Positions 1 through 11,126 of a DNA stretch of 64,000 bases are shown here, one piece after another. The notes beneath the pieces were generated by a model. It was given only the letters and a program-made list of their open reading frames with translations, made no database searches and had not been told where the DNA came from. A program made the translations under genes and the position numbers. The DNA is from Erythrocercus mccallii (lineage: Eukaryota > Chordata > Aves > Passeriformes > Dicruridae). Location: assembly GCA_013397435.1 (NCBI GenBank), contig VZRG01000286.1, forward strand, positions 338,826 to 402,825, given 5' to 3'. Numbering within the stretch: the first letter of the stretch is position 1; every line of letters begins with the position of its first letter.

Positions 1-3000
1 AATTTCTTTATTCAAATATTCAGCAATTATCACTGTGTCAGTACCATAGGTGGTTAATTAGCTGTCATCTACATCTACAGAAGCTGTAATCAGGTCTTTG
101 GCTGCCCTGCAAAGAATCCCATTTCATTTCGTATGGGCATATATAAGATGATAGGGTTTGAACCCTTATTTGTCACTGTCATATTTTGGTCGATGGAGTT
201 GAAAAACTCACGTTCTACTGCCTGTCTTCTGAAATAACTTACCAAAACAAAGCTGACTGAAATACCTCAAGCCTTTAAAACAAGAGTGGAAATAAAAAGT
301 GTTTGGGCAGTGGTTTGGTTAGAACTGACTAATTGTATATGGTTAAGCTGTTCAGTAACTTTCTCTTCCTTAAGTGAAGGAAAGTCATCACCATTCTATT
401 TCTTCTGGTTTCAATGACACAGTTATTTTACAGTTAGAGTGGATATGTTTTGTAAGTAGCTAAATTAGAGCTATGCAATAGTTTTAAAGTCCTTTAACCA
501 GGTGTTGTGTCTTTGGTTTACATCTTAGAGTGCAAGATCAGGAGAAAGTTTAACAATGAAAACATCTATGTGAATTATACTGCTAAAAGTGTTTCTCCAA
601 ATTTTTTACTACTCACAGTAGGTCATCTGATACACAGATTTCCGAATGATATGACTTTTTTTTTTTACAAATGCCCTAGACCTCTAGCAGTCAAGCTTTT
701 TAATGAGTAATGATGAGTTTTATAACACTGCTTACATCTTCAACAGCAGTGAAAACAATGCTCTCATTTATTTTAAAATAGTCTGTTCTGAAGACATGTA
801 AACTGATTCTAAAGCTGTGTTTCCATGAATGTGAGGATCTTAAGAATGAGGAACATGAGGTTAAAAGATAATTTCACTTTGTAGCTCAGCAGTTTAATTT
901 AACCAATATCATTGTCATTTTATGGTGCTCCCTATGCTAGATTAAATAAATTGAAATGTGCTTGTTAGAAATTGAAAGGAATTAGAAGATCATACTGCAA
1001 CTTATTCATAGTCATCTTTGGCAATGGAAAATGATATATGGAGAAGGCAACCCTTACTCTGATATCGTACTTTTCAAAACGTTATGTGACATTGTATGAT
1101 AGTATGGTAGTGCTTACAGTATCAGTTCCGTTACAATACTTTTTAAAATGTTTGCTCCAGATGGCTACGTTATTTGTAAGAACTATTATTAACTTAATAA
1201 ATAAGAGCATAAAAGGATTCTTACATTGAGATTGTCTCTCTGCAGTGTGGGTACTTACTAAATATTTCTCCAGAAAAGCACTCCAATGTGAATAATATAA
1301 CACAACTTTGTTTTAGTTTGTTAAAGAACTGCAAACACTCAAACCTGTAAAAAGGAGAAGATATTTCAGTCAAATAATTTTCACTTGCATAATGGTGTGC
1401 TACTAGCCATAAAAAAATATGTGCCCACAAAGGCTCATATTGGACTTGTGTGGGACTAAAGATTTGTTTCTTGAAAAATCAGTCAATGTTAAAAAAATCC
1501 CACAAAACCATACAAGCATAACTATCAGGTTTCTCTGCTACAGAGAAAAGTTATTTTTTTTTCTTTGAGATTTTACATTCCACTCCTTCCTTAGCAGCTT
1601 AGTAGCTTGTTTGTGTCTGAATAGTTCCACAGGTTCAAAAAAAACATTGAATCATCTGTGGACAAAAAATTTATTGAGGGCTGTTAAATTTGTACATCCA
1701 TAGTATGTATAATAATGTCAGTTGACATAATCTGGATTAATGCCTCAGTATGTTCAAAAAAGGAGCTAATTTGCTGCTGTTAGCTTAAAAAAAAATATAT
1801 TTGCCCTTAGTGAAAAAATATCATTGGGATAAAAGGAATTTAGCACTTTATATGCCTTTTAAAAAATGTACATTTAAGAATAAAATTTATTAAAACCATT
1901 AAGCATACTTTTCATGTCAAAATTATATTTTTGTTTGCAGTTTCTGGAATTTTTGGAAATTTCTTTTCTAAACCAGGAAATCAAAGTCTCATTCCACCTA
2001 CACTGATATTAAATTATAAAGTTTTTGATACCAGCCTAGGTGGTGAGAATAATTTTAACCATATTTAGCAGAAGTCTTACTTAAAATGCTTGCTTTCTAA
2101 ACTCATATAATACACATTCTTTTTTTTTAAGGTAACCAAATTCCTAAATATTTAATTCATGTAATTCATGTAAGGAAGTAAGTAAGTATAATTAACCATA
2201 TTCTTGTATTGCTGAGTGTTGACAAAATTCTTAGTAAGATGCAGCAGTGGTTGTTGCACTTACAGTATTCTGTATGCTGTAAGTAAACAGGATGAAAATA
2301 TGTTTATTCAATCAAAACAGCTGTAATCATAATTAAATGTTTATTTTGGGAGGATAAAAGGATTATATAAAATGAACGTAGTTATCATGATTTATACTTC
2401 TGGAGGAGGTAAGGAGAAGGGGAGTGGCACTGAAATCTATCCATTTAATCCCTTTATCAGTATTGGGACCAATTACCAAAATGTGTGATCTTGAGAAGGC
2501 TGTAGCTTCTTCATAGCTTGTAGTTTTTATTAGCTTGCTCACAGATTCATATGGCAAAGATAAGTGTAAAAATCCACTCATAATAGTAGTTGATTGGCAC
2601 AGATTTAACAACAGTAGTGTCTTTTATATTGCACAATGCTATAATCTATTTGGGTATGTTTGAGATACATAAGTACACCACAATAAAAACCTTTGATAGT
2701 GTCCCATGAGCCAAGACGTATGAGGAGGGCATTTACCTCCTGAGAACAGGTTTCACAAGCTAAAAAGATACTTGCCAATCTTTTGTCAAGTTTAGAATTG
2801 GAATTTATGGCTGAGCTAGTAAACCTAGTTTTGCCTATATCTAAATTCTGTTTTTCTAACTGCAACTGTACAAAATATTAAGCATTGCTTTTGAAAAAAT
2901 GTAGAAATGAGATACCAAAAAGGTGGTTTTGTAGGAAAATAAATAGAGTTAGATTGTTTTGTTTTCACCTAAGTATCCACACAAATAGAAATAAAACAAT

Positions 3001-3692
3001 TCTGAGTGTTCAGTTGTTTTTGTGATCTTGCAACAGAAATCACTGTAATAACCTAACAGACACATCTGGTTTCATAAAAAGAGTTATAATTCTAGATGAA
3101 TGTTAAGGAGTGGATTAGCTCCTTAAAAACAAAGTTTTCTTTCAAATATTCTAATGACAAAACAAGAAAGAAAATATCTGCTTTCTCAGCACTAAAATTC
3201 TTTTGAACATTTTCTGTGATGCCAATGGATCTTTAAGAAGTTATTAACATATGTTATGTTTTATAAAACAACTGCTGATTGCTAAAGGAGCAAAATGACA
3301 CATTCACCTTTGAATACACTAATTGATTCAGTTTATAGTCTCTGTTTTAGTTAATTAAGCAGCAAGGACTAGATATTAGGTTGGAATGTCTTATTCATTA
3401 ACTACTGTATTAAAAAGAATGAGATTGTTTGAAAGTGAATCCATACATACTCTTGCTGAGGATGGTACCGTCTGGCCTGAGGAGAAGTTTTTCTAGCTCT
3501 AGCTCAACCGTACTTAATTAATTCTGCAGATTCAGGTCTTATTTTGTGAAGGTAGCTTAATCCATGAGTAAGAAGGACTAGTGTTACTTAATTTTAAGTA
3601 GTTTTTCTTTTTAAAATATGGAGTATATAAAATACTTTTGTCTCGAAATAATGAAGAAAAATCCTGTGATTTTTCTTTTTTCTTTTTTTTAG
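1..3692. other. KIAA0825 5'-side intron (partial), mostly unannotated
   Basis: AT-rich sequence without a recognisable gene. I looked for the conserved first coding exon of KIAA0825 (starting MDWDDEY in human, as recalled) and did not find it, so it lies to the left of the window. The only structured item is the exon-like segment at 1941-2042, listed separately. No CpG-rich promoter region is visible. Confidence 0.6.
1941..2042 (+). other. Exon-like open segment (possible cryptic or non-coding exon)
   Basis: A T-rich tract ending tttgtttgcag at 1940 is followed by 102 bases and then G|gtgaga at 2043. One frame stays open across all 102 bases and reads SGIFGNFFSKPGNQSLIPPT followed by LILNYKVFDTSLG; the other two frames stop. 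The segment would be phase 1-1. The next KIAA0825 exon needs a phase 2 partner, so this cannot be an ordinary coding cassette of that gene. I do not recognise the peptide. It may be chance, a 5'-UTR exon, or a fossil exon. Confidence 0.25.
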
Positions 3693-3858
3693 CATAGAAA
3701 AGTGTCTTAAGGACCTGCAATCAGATGTAAATGAAATATGTACTGATGAAGTACTACAAAGCACAACTGACTGCATTCAGTGGCTAAATAACTGCAATTT
3801 TAGTTCTCTCAGACCTTCTACAGACCATGGAGAGCTGCTGGAGTTCCTTAAGACCCTG
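3693..3858 (+). CDS. KIAA0825: KIAA0825 coding exon (N-terminal region), partial gene
   Basis: First KIAA0825 exon visible here. The acceptor is a long T-rich tract ending in AG at 3691-3692, and the donor is CTG|gtaaaa at 3859. The exon starts with the last base of a split codon (Ser in human) and ends in phase 0. It encodes about 55 residues beginning IEKCLKDLQSD, with TTDCIQWL in the middle and LEFLKTL at the end. These align with human KIAA0825 from about residue 44 (recalled IKHCIKEIQSE, TTDCFEWL and FFKTL). The preceding exon with the initiator Met is not in the window. The protein has no known enzymatic motif; human loss of function is associated with postaxial polydactyly. Splice phase and identity support the call strongly. 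Confidence 0.93.
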
Positions 3859-4257
3859 GTAAAAATTGTTTATTAAAGACTTTAATGTTGGAAGGTTGGT
3901 TGTACGATTGGGAGAGGGAGAGTAGGTGGGTGAGTTCAGTTAGTTTTCTCATTTCACTCTTTACTGTTTTGAGGGTAGTTCATAAATTCATGTCTCCAGC
4001 AGGAGACACTCATGTTTCCTTTTGATCATGCCTTAGATAGACAAACTTGGAACAAAATATTTTCACAGATGCTACCATATGTTCACCACTGCTTGGATTG
4101 TTCTATAAAACACATTGGTAAAAAAAAATTGGAAGTTACTATCTATACTGCGGCTGTTAGTGTTACTGCATGTTCTTCCCATGTATCAGTATGAGTTTAA
4201 CTCATCTAGTATATGTTATTGTCCTTTATGCATTATTTAAGCATAAACTTCCTACCT

Positions 4258-4440
4258 GCCATGTGGCTAGAGGGGTAACGGCGGTAGATGCCCTATACCT
4301 GGAAATGTTCAAGGCCAAGTTGTACTGGGCACTGAGCAGCCTTACCTGGTCAAAGATGTCCTTGCTCATTGTAGGAAGATTGTACTAAGCAAGTTTTAAA
4401 AAAAAGTCTCTTCCAATCCAAATGATTCTGTGATTCTGCA
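4258..4440 (+). mobile_element. CR1 LINE 3'-end fragment, sense
   Basis: The sequence reads in the sense direction of the avian CR1 3' region: a stretch translating to LEMFKAKLYWALSSL, then the block 'cttccaatccaaatgattc' and a terminal repeat (gattctgtgattctg) typical of the 8-bp CR1 tail. It is a short 5'-truncated copy, as is usual for CR1, and diverged. The left boundary is approximate. Confidence 0.75.
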
Positions 4441-6738
4441 CTTCCAATGAGAAACATGGGAGCTACAGTCTTTGTTCTGCCAAACAACTAGATGCAAGAT
4501 GCAACCAGAAATCAAATTTCACTTCAGTGAAAAATACCATCATTTTAGAGAGTATTTTTATCCAAAAATTCTATTTAAAGTTTACATTTGAATATATGTG
4601 TGGAAATGGAATTTAATTTGCAAGATAAGTAAAGATTGATCCCTCAGTAAATGATGGTCTTCAAGTTTATATATAAACTATATATGTGTGCATTTGATAT
4701 ATGTGCGTGAGGTCAAAACAAATAAACAGTATCCATTCTTTGTCACTTCCGTGTCATAGTTTAGTTGCAGACCATGAACAACTTAAGGCTGAGATAACTG
4801 TAATGGAAGAGGAAAACTGTAGAGAAGTGTAGTGTTTTCTCTGGCTAGAGCACAAGCTTCATAAAATCAGGTCTTGTGTTTTTTAACTCTTAGAACGCTT
4901 GTTGCTCTTTCAGTCACCATCGATGCCACTGGATATTGACCGGTGTCAAATAAGGAAGTAACTTTTAGAGACACCAGGTCTTTAATGTTCATGTGGTGAA
5001 GAGTGATGTTGTTCTCTTCTGACAAAGATGATCAGTATGAATGTTGCTGTTGATAATCATCCCACTCAAGGGTGTCAGAAACTGTTACATGTCATACTTG
5101 ATCTAGATGAAATTAGAGAATCCCAGAAAAAGCTGACTGTGAAGTTCTTGCTTTCAGGAGTCTTTTGTTATTCCTCTTAGTCCACTTAGATCCTTACTGA
5201 ATTCCCTCAGAAGGTGGCATGGCACTGATGAATTGTGTCCGCTCCCTGCTTACTTCCTTCTCCAAGGTCTATTCAAGCCATATGCCTGAACACCAGATGG
5301 CGGCATTTGTTTGAAAACCACTAAAATGTCTCCATCTTACACAAAATGTGCTTTCCAGCTCTCAAGCTTCCCAGGAGCTTACTAATTGCATGACAGTCTT
5401 GCTGTGAGCTGTAGTATCCAGATAAGCCTTGAGAATGGCTCTGTGGCAGGCTGCTAAGCAGCAAAGTGAGAAGCCTGAAAGTCTCAATTCTGCACAGCTT
5501 ATCACAAAAACATTTTTGGAGCTCAACAACTTTCACATCACTATTTCCAGGCTTATGACCTCTAAAAGAATTCATCCTGTTGTGTAGATGGGATTACAGA
5601 TGAGAAGCATATCTGTACTCTGTATCTCTAGTATTGACCGTACTACAATCTGTCTGTAAGAAGTTACATTCACAGTAGATAATCTTCAGTTCCATAAACA
5701 TGTCTACAGTAAACTATTTTCAGTAATATTCAGCAATAATGAGATTGTTATGATCTGACCTTTCTGAAATTTATATCTCTATCCATTGAACTAATTAGAT
5801 AATTTCTTCTTGCATGCTTTAAAGTAAGTATATATAATTCATATTCAGTAACAGGAAGCTTCTTTCTGCTTCAGGACAATATCCCTGTTCATTTAATATG
5901 TGTGTTTATTTTGTAAGGAATTTTATTTATCTTTTAAGCTGAGACAATTGAAAAACAGCGCAAAGTTCTTTTTGGGCTTTGCCTGGGATGCTTTGTTTAT
6001 GTTTATTGTTATTATCATGCATTTGTAAATTCTTATGAAAATATCGAGAATTCCTTCATGAAACCTGAAAATATTAATTATATGAAATTTTGTCATTCTG
6101 TGTACTGCCTTGTAACTCAATATTTAAAAGCTTTAAAAACACATTGTCATTAAATTCTGTTCCTGCTAAAATAATGGCAGATTCTTTTTTTAACCAAGCC
6201 TTCATCTTACTTGTTTATTGATGTGGTACGTAGTTGTCCATACTAGGCAGTAGTCCAATTGGTAAACTGTAACTGGTTTTCTGTATGTTACTGTTGTCAC
6301 TAACTTTTTGTGCTCAAAAGGGAACTTTTTATCCTTCTTCAAAACCTTTGGATGCTAATTTGTATCTTTTTCTCTTAAATAGTGTTGGCGTCACCTTTTG
6401 CAATATTTTTATAGGTCAATTTTTAAATTAAAAAGCCTATATCAATATAGGCAATGTGTGAAGACACTTGATACTTTTTAGAGTTTCGAAGTTCACTTCA
6501 GATACTCTTTCTGAGAATTACTAAGTATAAAATGGCATTTGTAAGCTCGTATTTTTAATGCTGTAGTTTAAATTGCAAAGGGCTTGAAGCAATCCTTAGA
6601 GATATAAAAATAAAGCAGTAGAGATTTGCTTAGAAGATCATTTGGATTCACCATTGAAGTCATCAAGTGCATGCGCTGTTTCGACAAATTCTCTTGCTTT
6701 GTACATTTCAGAATGTAGTACTTGCGGATGATTCATAA

Positions 6739-6749
6739 CCCCCCCCCCC
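6739..6749. repeat. C11 homopolymer
   Basis: An uninterrupted run of 11 C in AT-rich intron. It is simple sequence and prone to length error. Confidence 0.9.
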
Positions 6750-7570
6750 ATCATTTAAAGTCCATAAGTCCACTTGTCAAGAGAAAACCTTTCAACACAG
6801 TAGTTAGTAATCAGGGTTTCAGTTTACATTTTGAAACACGTTTTTCTTTGGGACCACTAAACTTCATAGAATAGTTCAGCAGATAATAAAAGAAAATTGG
6901 ATCAGTATTATATATATGCATTTTGATATGAAAGATTTGAACCAGTTACAGATATTTCTATTACATACATGCTTTTGTAGGATGATATTCAACTGCTAAT
7001 TTCCTTTATTATTCTTTCTTCCACATCTTTCTCGCTTGTAAATAAGACGAATTAATAAGAACTATTTTGAAATAAAGATCTAAAATGGAAGAAAAATAGG
7101 TAGTCTGTTATTTTTAAGACTTTCTTTATAAGAGGCAATCATGCTCCCAGACAGTTATTCAGAATTAGGTACTGTAGTGAGAATGTTTTTTGGTTTTTTT
7201 TTTTAATTTTTGTCAAAAAACTCTGGTCAGAGTAGAGGACAACAGAAAGGTAAACCCTTTAAGGTAGGTAACGGGTTAGAAACATCCAGAACAAAGAATA
7301 GGAGTTGTGATTTTAATTTTTTTTTGTGACTCTAAAGCATAATTATTGATAAAAGCTTGTTGCAGGAGAAAAATTTAATATTTGGCATTCAGAAGTGGTA
7401 ATTTGCAATACCAGACTCAAACTTGAATAATTTACCTCTCTTTCAAAATGGGAACAGAAATAAAACTAATAAAATACTGTAAGTTAAATAAATCAGCAAT
7501 GCTGAAGGTGGAAGCTAGCAATGGTTTCTTTACCAGCCTTGCTTTATAGGATGGAGTATGACTTGGAGAC

Positions 7571-8116
7571 TGGTCTGGTTTCAGATGTCTAGTACATTGT
7601 TTTGGATCTGTGCTGAACACCGAGTTGATAAGAGATTTTTCTATTACTGCTGAGCAGTGCTTACACAGAGTCTTTCTGCTGCTCATACTGCCACACTGAT
7701 GAGGAAGCTGGAGGTGCAGGGAAAGGCAGGAGGAGACACAGTCAGGACAGGTGACCCAAACTGACCAAAGGGATATTCGAGACCATTTGGCATCAGTCTC
7801 AGTATATAAAGTGTGAGCAAGACAGAAAACTGGTATGTCTGGAGTGAGGACCTTTGTTTTCGCAAGTAACAGTAGTGCATGATGGGACCCTGTTCTGGAG
7901 ATGGCTGAACACCTACCTGCCACTGGAAGAAGTGGATTAATTCCTTGTTTTGCTTTGTTTGTGTGTGTGGTGTTTGCTTTCACTGTTAAATTCACTCTCT
8001 CTCAACCCAAAAGTTTTATGCTTTTACCCTTCCAATTCTCTCCTCAGTTCTGCTGGTACAGGACTGAGCAAGTCACTGCCTGGGGTTTGGTTGCTGGCTG
8101 GGGTGAAACTGTGACA
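7571..8116 (+). mobile_element. Solo LTR of an avian endogenous retrovirus (ERVL-like), sense
   Basis: A 546-bp segment begins TGGTCTGG and ends GTGACA, the TG...CA form of an LTR. It is flanked on both sides by the 5-bp duplication gagac (7566-7570 and 8117-8121). Inside are a TATA-like 'tatataaag' near 7803-7811, a run 'gctgagcagtgcttacac' and an end 'gctggctggggtgaaac', all of which I associate with avian ERVL-type LTRs from memory. No internal retroviral genes follow, so it is a solo LTR left by recombination. It lies in a KIAA0825 intron in the sense direction. Confidence 0.75.
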
Positions 8117-8121
8117 GAGAC

Positions 8122-8555
8122 CTAGATAAAGGACATGACTGGAATTAACCACCCCCTGAGATGGTTTGCCACTATGCTTTTCCCTGTTGTAGAGAAGCAA
8201 TGGGACATGAAGGAGCGAGTGAGAGGACTTCTAGAGTCTCATCCACTTAAGGCTTTGCTACTGAAACTAAGAAAATCAAGAATACCACAAGTTCCACTCA
8301 GTTTTCTTGTGATGGTAGTATTGAGCAGTAACAAGAGGAGCTGCCATTTGCTGCATGACCTCTTGAAGCTGAAGTAGCTCTAAGGTCAGAGAGATCCTAG
8401 CCCTGGACTGAGAAAGAGCTCTTCAGACTTGAATGAGGAAGGAACAGCAGCCATGTGGTTTCATTTGCTTTGCTGACTGACTGCCTTCTCCAACCCATAC
8501 AGCATAGATGTGTATGGAGGTCACTAATATATCAGTCTACATTTGGTTTGATGGG
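8122..8555. other. Unassigned sequence between two LTRs
   Basis: About 430 bases of moderate GC. One frame from 8135 is open for 80 residues with no family I recognise, and it has no support as a gene. I see no retroviral protein motif here. Confidence 0.4.
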
Positions 8556-9300
8556 TGTCTCGGTTTCGGGAGACAGGTATCTGCCAGGGAAAGCTGGAGG
8601 TTTTCTTGGAATGGAAAATGTAACCCCCCCTCCCTCCAAATTATTATAATTTTGTAATTAAGGGCTTTCAGGCAAAGCTTTGGGAACAGGGATAGCAGTT
8701 CTTTACTAGGAATATTAAAAAATACAAATGTAATACAGAAAGACAAGCAAACAAAACTAACAAAAAACCCTAGAAAACCCCTGACAGAGTCAGGGACATG
8801 ACCTGACACCCTGTTGGTCAGGCTGTTAGAAGCAGTCTAGATGAATCTTCCTGGGGTAGCAGATGTGGTTCTGTGAAGTAGAGATGATCCAGTAGAGAAG
8901 TCCAGTGGTGGAGAAATGGGTCCCGTCTTCCTCTGGAGAATCCAAGATGTCTGGTGTTCCTCAGTCCCATTTTTATCTAGGTAGGAGCTGCCAGACCCCC
9001 CACCACTGGGTGGAGCATCTCACAATGTAATTAAAAGTGTAATTAAATGATGTGATTAAAGTGAGCCTTAATGGCCCATTATCAGCAGATACTCCTCCTG
9101 GAGGGAGGATGAGTGGTGAAAGAAATAAGAAACACTGCTCCACCTGGGTTTAATAGCTTTTATCAGAAAGCATCCACCCCCCCCCCCCCCGCCCCTGCAG
9201 ATATAAGAGATAAAGAAAAAAAACGCATTTCTCCAACTGCTTTCAACAGATGAAATAGAATACACATTTTTTTGGTTCCATAACCCAAGACAGTGGGACA
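8556..9300 (-). mobile_element. Solo LTR of an avian endogenous retrovirus, antisense (family shared with 61166-61733)
   Basis: Read on the + strand it starts TGTCTCGG and ends GGGACA, so on the - strand it is TGTCCC...CGAGACA. It shares ordered blocks with 61166-61733: 'actgacagagtcag' (diverged 'cctgacagagtcag' here), 'acctgacaccctgtt', 'gggtggagcatctcacaat', 'atggcccatt' and 'aagaaacactgct'. A TATA-like element lies in the antisense direction. It contains a C14 run at 9177-9190. No target-site duplication is evident, so the ends are diverged or slightly misplaced. No internal genes are seen. Confidence 0.7.
9177..9190. repeat. C14 homopolymer
   Basis: Fourteen consecutive C inside the antisense LTR. 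On the - strand it produces an artefactual poly-Gly reading frame. Confidence 0.9.
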
Positions 9301-9843
9301 CACAGCTTTTTATTCTTCTGTCCTGTGTGATCTAAGGCTCTTTAATATTTAACGAGTTTTCAATTTTATCTCTTTAGGGAATCCTGGGACTTTTTTATAC
9401 TTAGAATGGTCTTTTTCATGATTGCCTGCTGAGCCATAGAAAGTGACTATTGTATAAATTCCTTGCTTGGTTTTATGAGAAAAAACTGTCATCTGTATAA
9501 ATCTTAAGTAATTTTTTCATACAGTTTTCTTTAAAAGATGCTTTGACAACAAAATGCACTGTTTTCTTTGAGCTGTGGTCTAGAATTGATTGAGATAAGA
9601 GGTTGGGGATATAAGAAAGATGAGAATATGAATGTGAGTTGTTGGCAGAGGTGAATAAAAAAATTAATTCACATGTAAATCCAGTTTTCTACCAGTTCTA
9701 TAGTTTCTGTTGCTTACATATCTTATTTGCTGTTAAGATAGTTAGTATTGGAAACACAGTTTTTACTCTAATATGAAGCTGTTCATTTAATGAACTGGAA
9801 TTAACAAAAAATTCTAAAATATTGTCTGATTTACCTTTGTTAG

Positions 9844-10513
9844 CAAAGCTTGCTGAAGAATGAGAAAAATCAAGAAGAAATGGTACTTCACTTCCTTCTG
9901 GATCTCTCTAGTCAGTGTGGTGTCTCATTTCCCTGTACTGCAAGCGGGACGTCCTTTGAGTTAACATCTTCCCTTCATACCGTTCAGGATGATTCAGCTG
10001 TGGATGTGAAATCTCTTTGGGATGATGTGAGATTGCATCTTCGACAATTTTTAGTAAACAGACTGCAAAGTCAAGAAGAAACCAACACTAATGCTTTGCA
10101 ACAACAAATGGAGTTTAAAACTCAGTGTGTACAGCAGCTTTTGTTTCTTTATCCCAAATCAGAAGTCTTAATGAAGTATCAAAATATGCAGAATAAATTG
10201 GTTAGTGATCTTCTACAGAACTGTATTTTGTCTAGTTGTGGTGAAACAAATTTTGATAAGGTGGTTAATGGTTACCAAAGTTCCATACCCAAATTGTGCA
10301 CAATGATAAAAGAGGATTTGTATATACTAAGTGGAATTATTGGTCCATCTTTGTCATTGAAGTTTATTAATGAAACTTACCTGGATACCATCACAGAAGA
10401 AATGACAGTTCTTCTTGAAAGACTTTGTGAGCTGCAGTTCAAAGAAAATGCTCTACACGTAGTTAAAGCAAACAAGATTTCAAAGAAGCATAGAGGAACA
10501 GTTCATGCTGTGG
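9844..10513 (+). CDS. KIAA0825: KIAA0825 coding exon, largest in window (about 223 codons)
   Basis: The acceptor is tttgttag at 9843 and the donor is G|gttagt at 10514. The exon enters in phase 0 (Gln-Ser-Leu-Leu-Lys-Asn-Glu) and leaves in phase 1. It is open for 670 bases and reads into TAG just past the donor, which supports the splice call. Blocks such as DVKSLWDDVRLHLRQFLV, QQLLFLYPKSEV, ETYLDTITEEM and SKKHRGTVHA match human KIAA0825 closely, as recalled. The sequence is hydrophilic and helical in character, with no signal peptide or membrane span. Intron 10514-28491, which follows, is the longest in the window (about 18 kb). Confidence 0.97.
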
Positions 10514-11068
10514 GTTAGTAGTCTTATTTTATATTCTTTGTAGTTGGATATTATTTTAATTATGCTAATTTTTAAAATATAATTGATTATTTTCTGTGAA
10601 GAGGGAGACCCAAAATTGGTAATTACAGCTTTATGTTTTAAACATATTACTGCATTTGAATTCTAGGCTGTGTCAGAATTGTGGTGCAAAAGTAAGAGAA
10701 AGTAACTCATGTAATTTAACAAAACCCTATTATAATCCATTGGATAACACTGTCATGTCATAGTAATTTTTTTCAGCCTGCTTTATCCCAGCTGCTGAAA
10801 TATGTACTAGAATAAGAACTATTTAATCCAGATTTAAATAAACACAAACTCTTCAGTCTATTTTTTTTTTTTTGGTCAGGTATTTAAAGGAGGTTATAGG
10901 AAAGACTGTACAGTAATGTGCCCATGAAACAGATACAGATTCACACATCAGGTCTGTCCCAAAAGATTATTATGCAGATTCTAATTCTCAAACTAAGAAA
11001 CAAACAAAAAGCCATTTACACTTTCTAGTATTGTGAAAGTACAGTAAGTTAGAGTTAGTACCACCTGG

Positions 11069-11126
11069 TCATTTTTTCTTGTTTCAAGAAATGTGCCTCA
11101 TCATTTTTTCCTGTTTCAAGAAATGT
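11069..11126. repeat. Two-copy tandem duplication, period 32
   Basis: A 26-base unit starting 'tcattttttcttgtttcaag' occurs at 11069-11094 and again at 11101-11126 with one substitution. Confidence 0.85.

Larger units (their letters stand above)
3859..9843. other. KIAA0825 intron with CR1 and LTR insertions
   Basis: About 6 kb between two coding exons. It holds a sense CR1 3' end (4258-4440), a C11 run (6739-6749), a sense solo LTR (7571-8116) and an antisense LTR (8556-9300). The stretch 4441-7570 and the 440 bases between the LTRs show nothing I can assign. Confidence 0.7.

Noticed and set aside
1941..2042. Coding cassette exon of KIAA0825
   Set aside because: The phase 1-1 segment cannot join the phase-2 start of the 3693 exon without shifting frame; kept only as a cryptic or non-coding candidate.
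6437..6454. Small palindrome gcctatatcaatataggc
   Set aside because: The stem is short (eight pairs) and of a size expected by chance in AT-rich sequence of this length.
7432..7995. 187-codon open frame on the - strand
   Set aside because: It runs antisense through the start of the sense LTR (7571-8116) and unique flank. The peptide resembles nothing known and has no splice or composition support.
9068..9301. 77-codon frame on - with poly-Gly
   Set aside because: The poly-Gly comes from the C14 homopolymer within the LTR.
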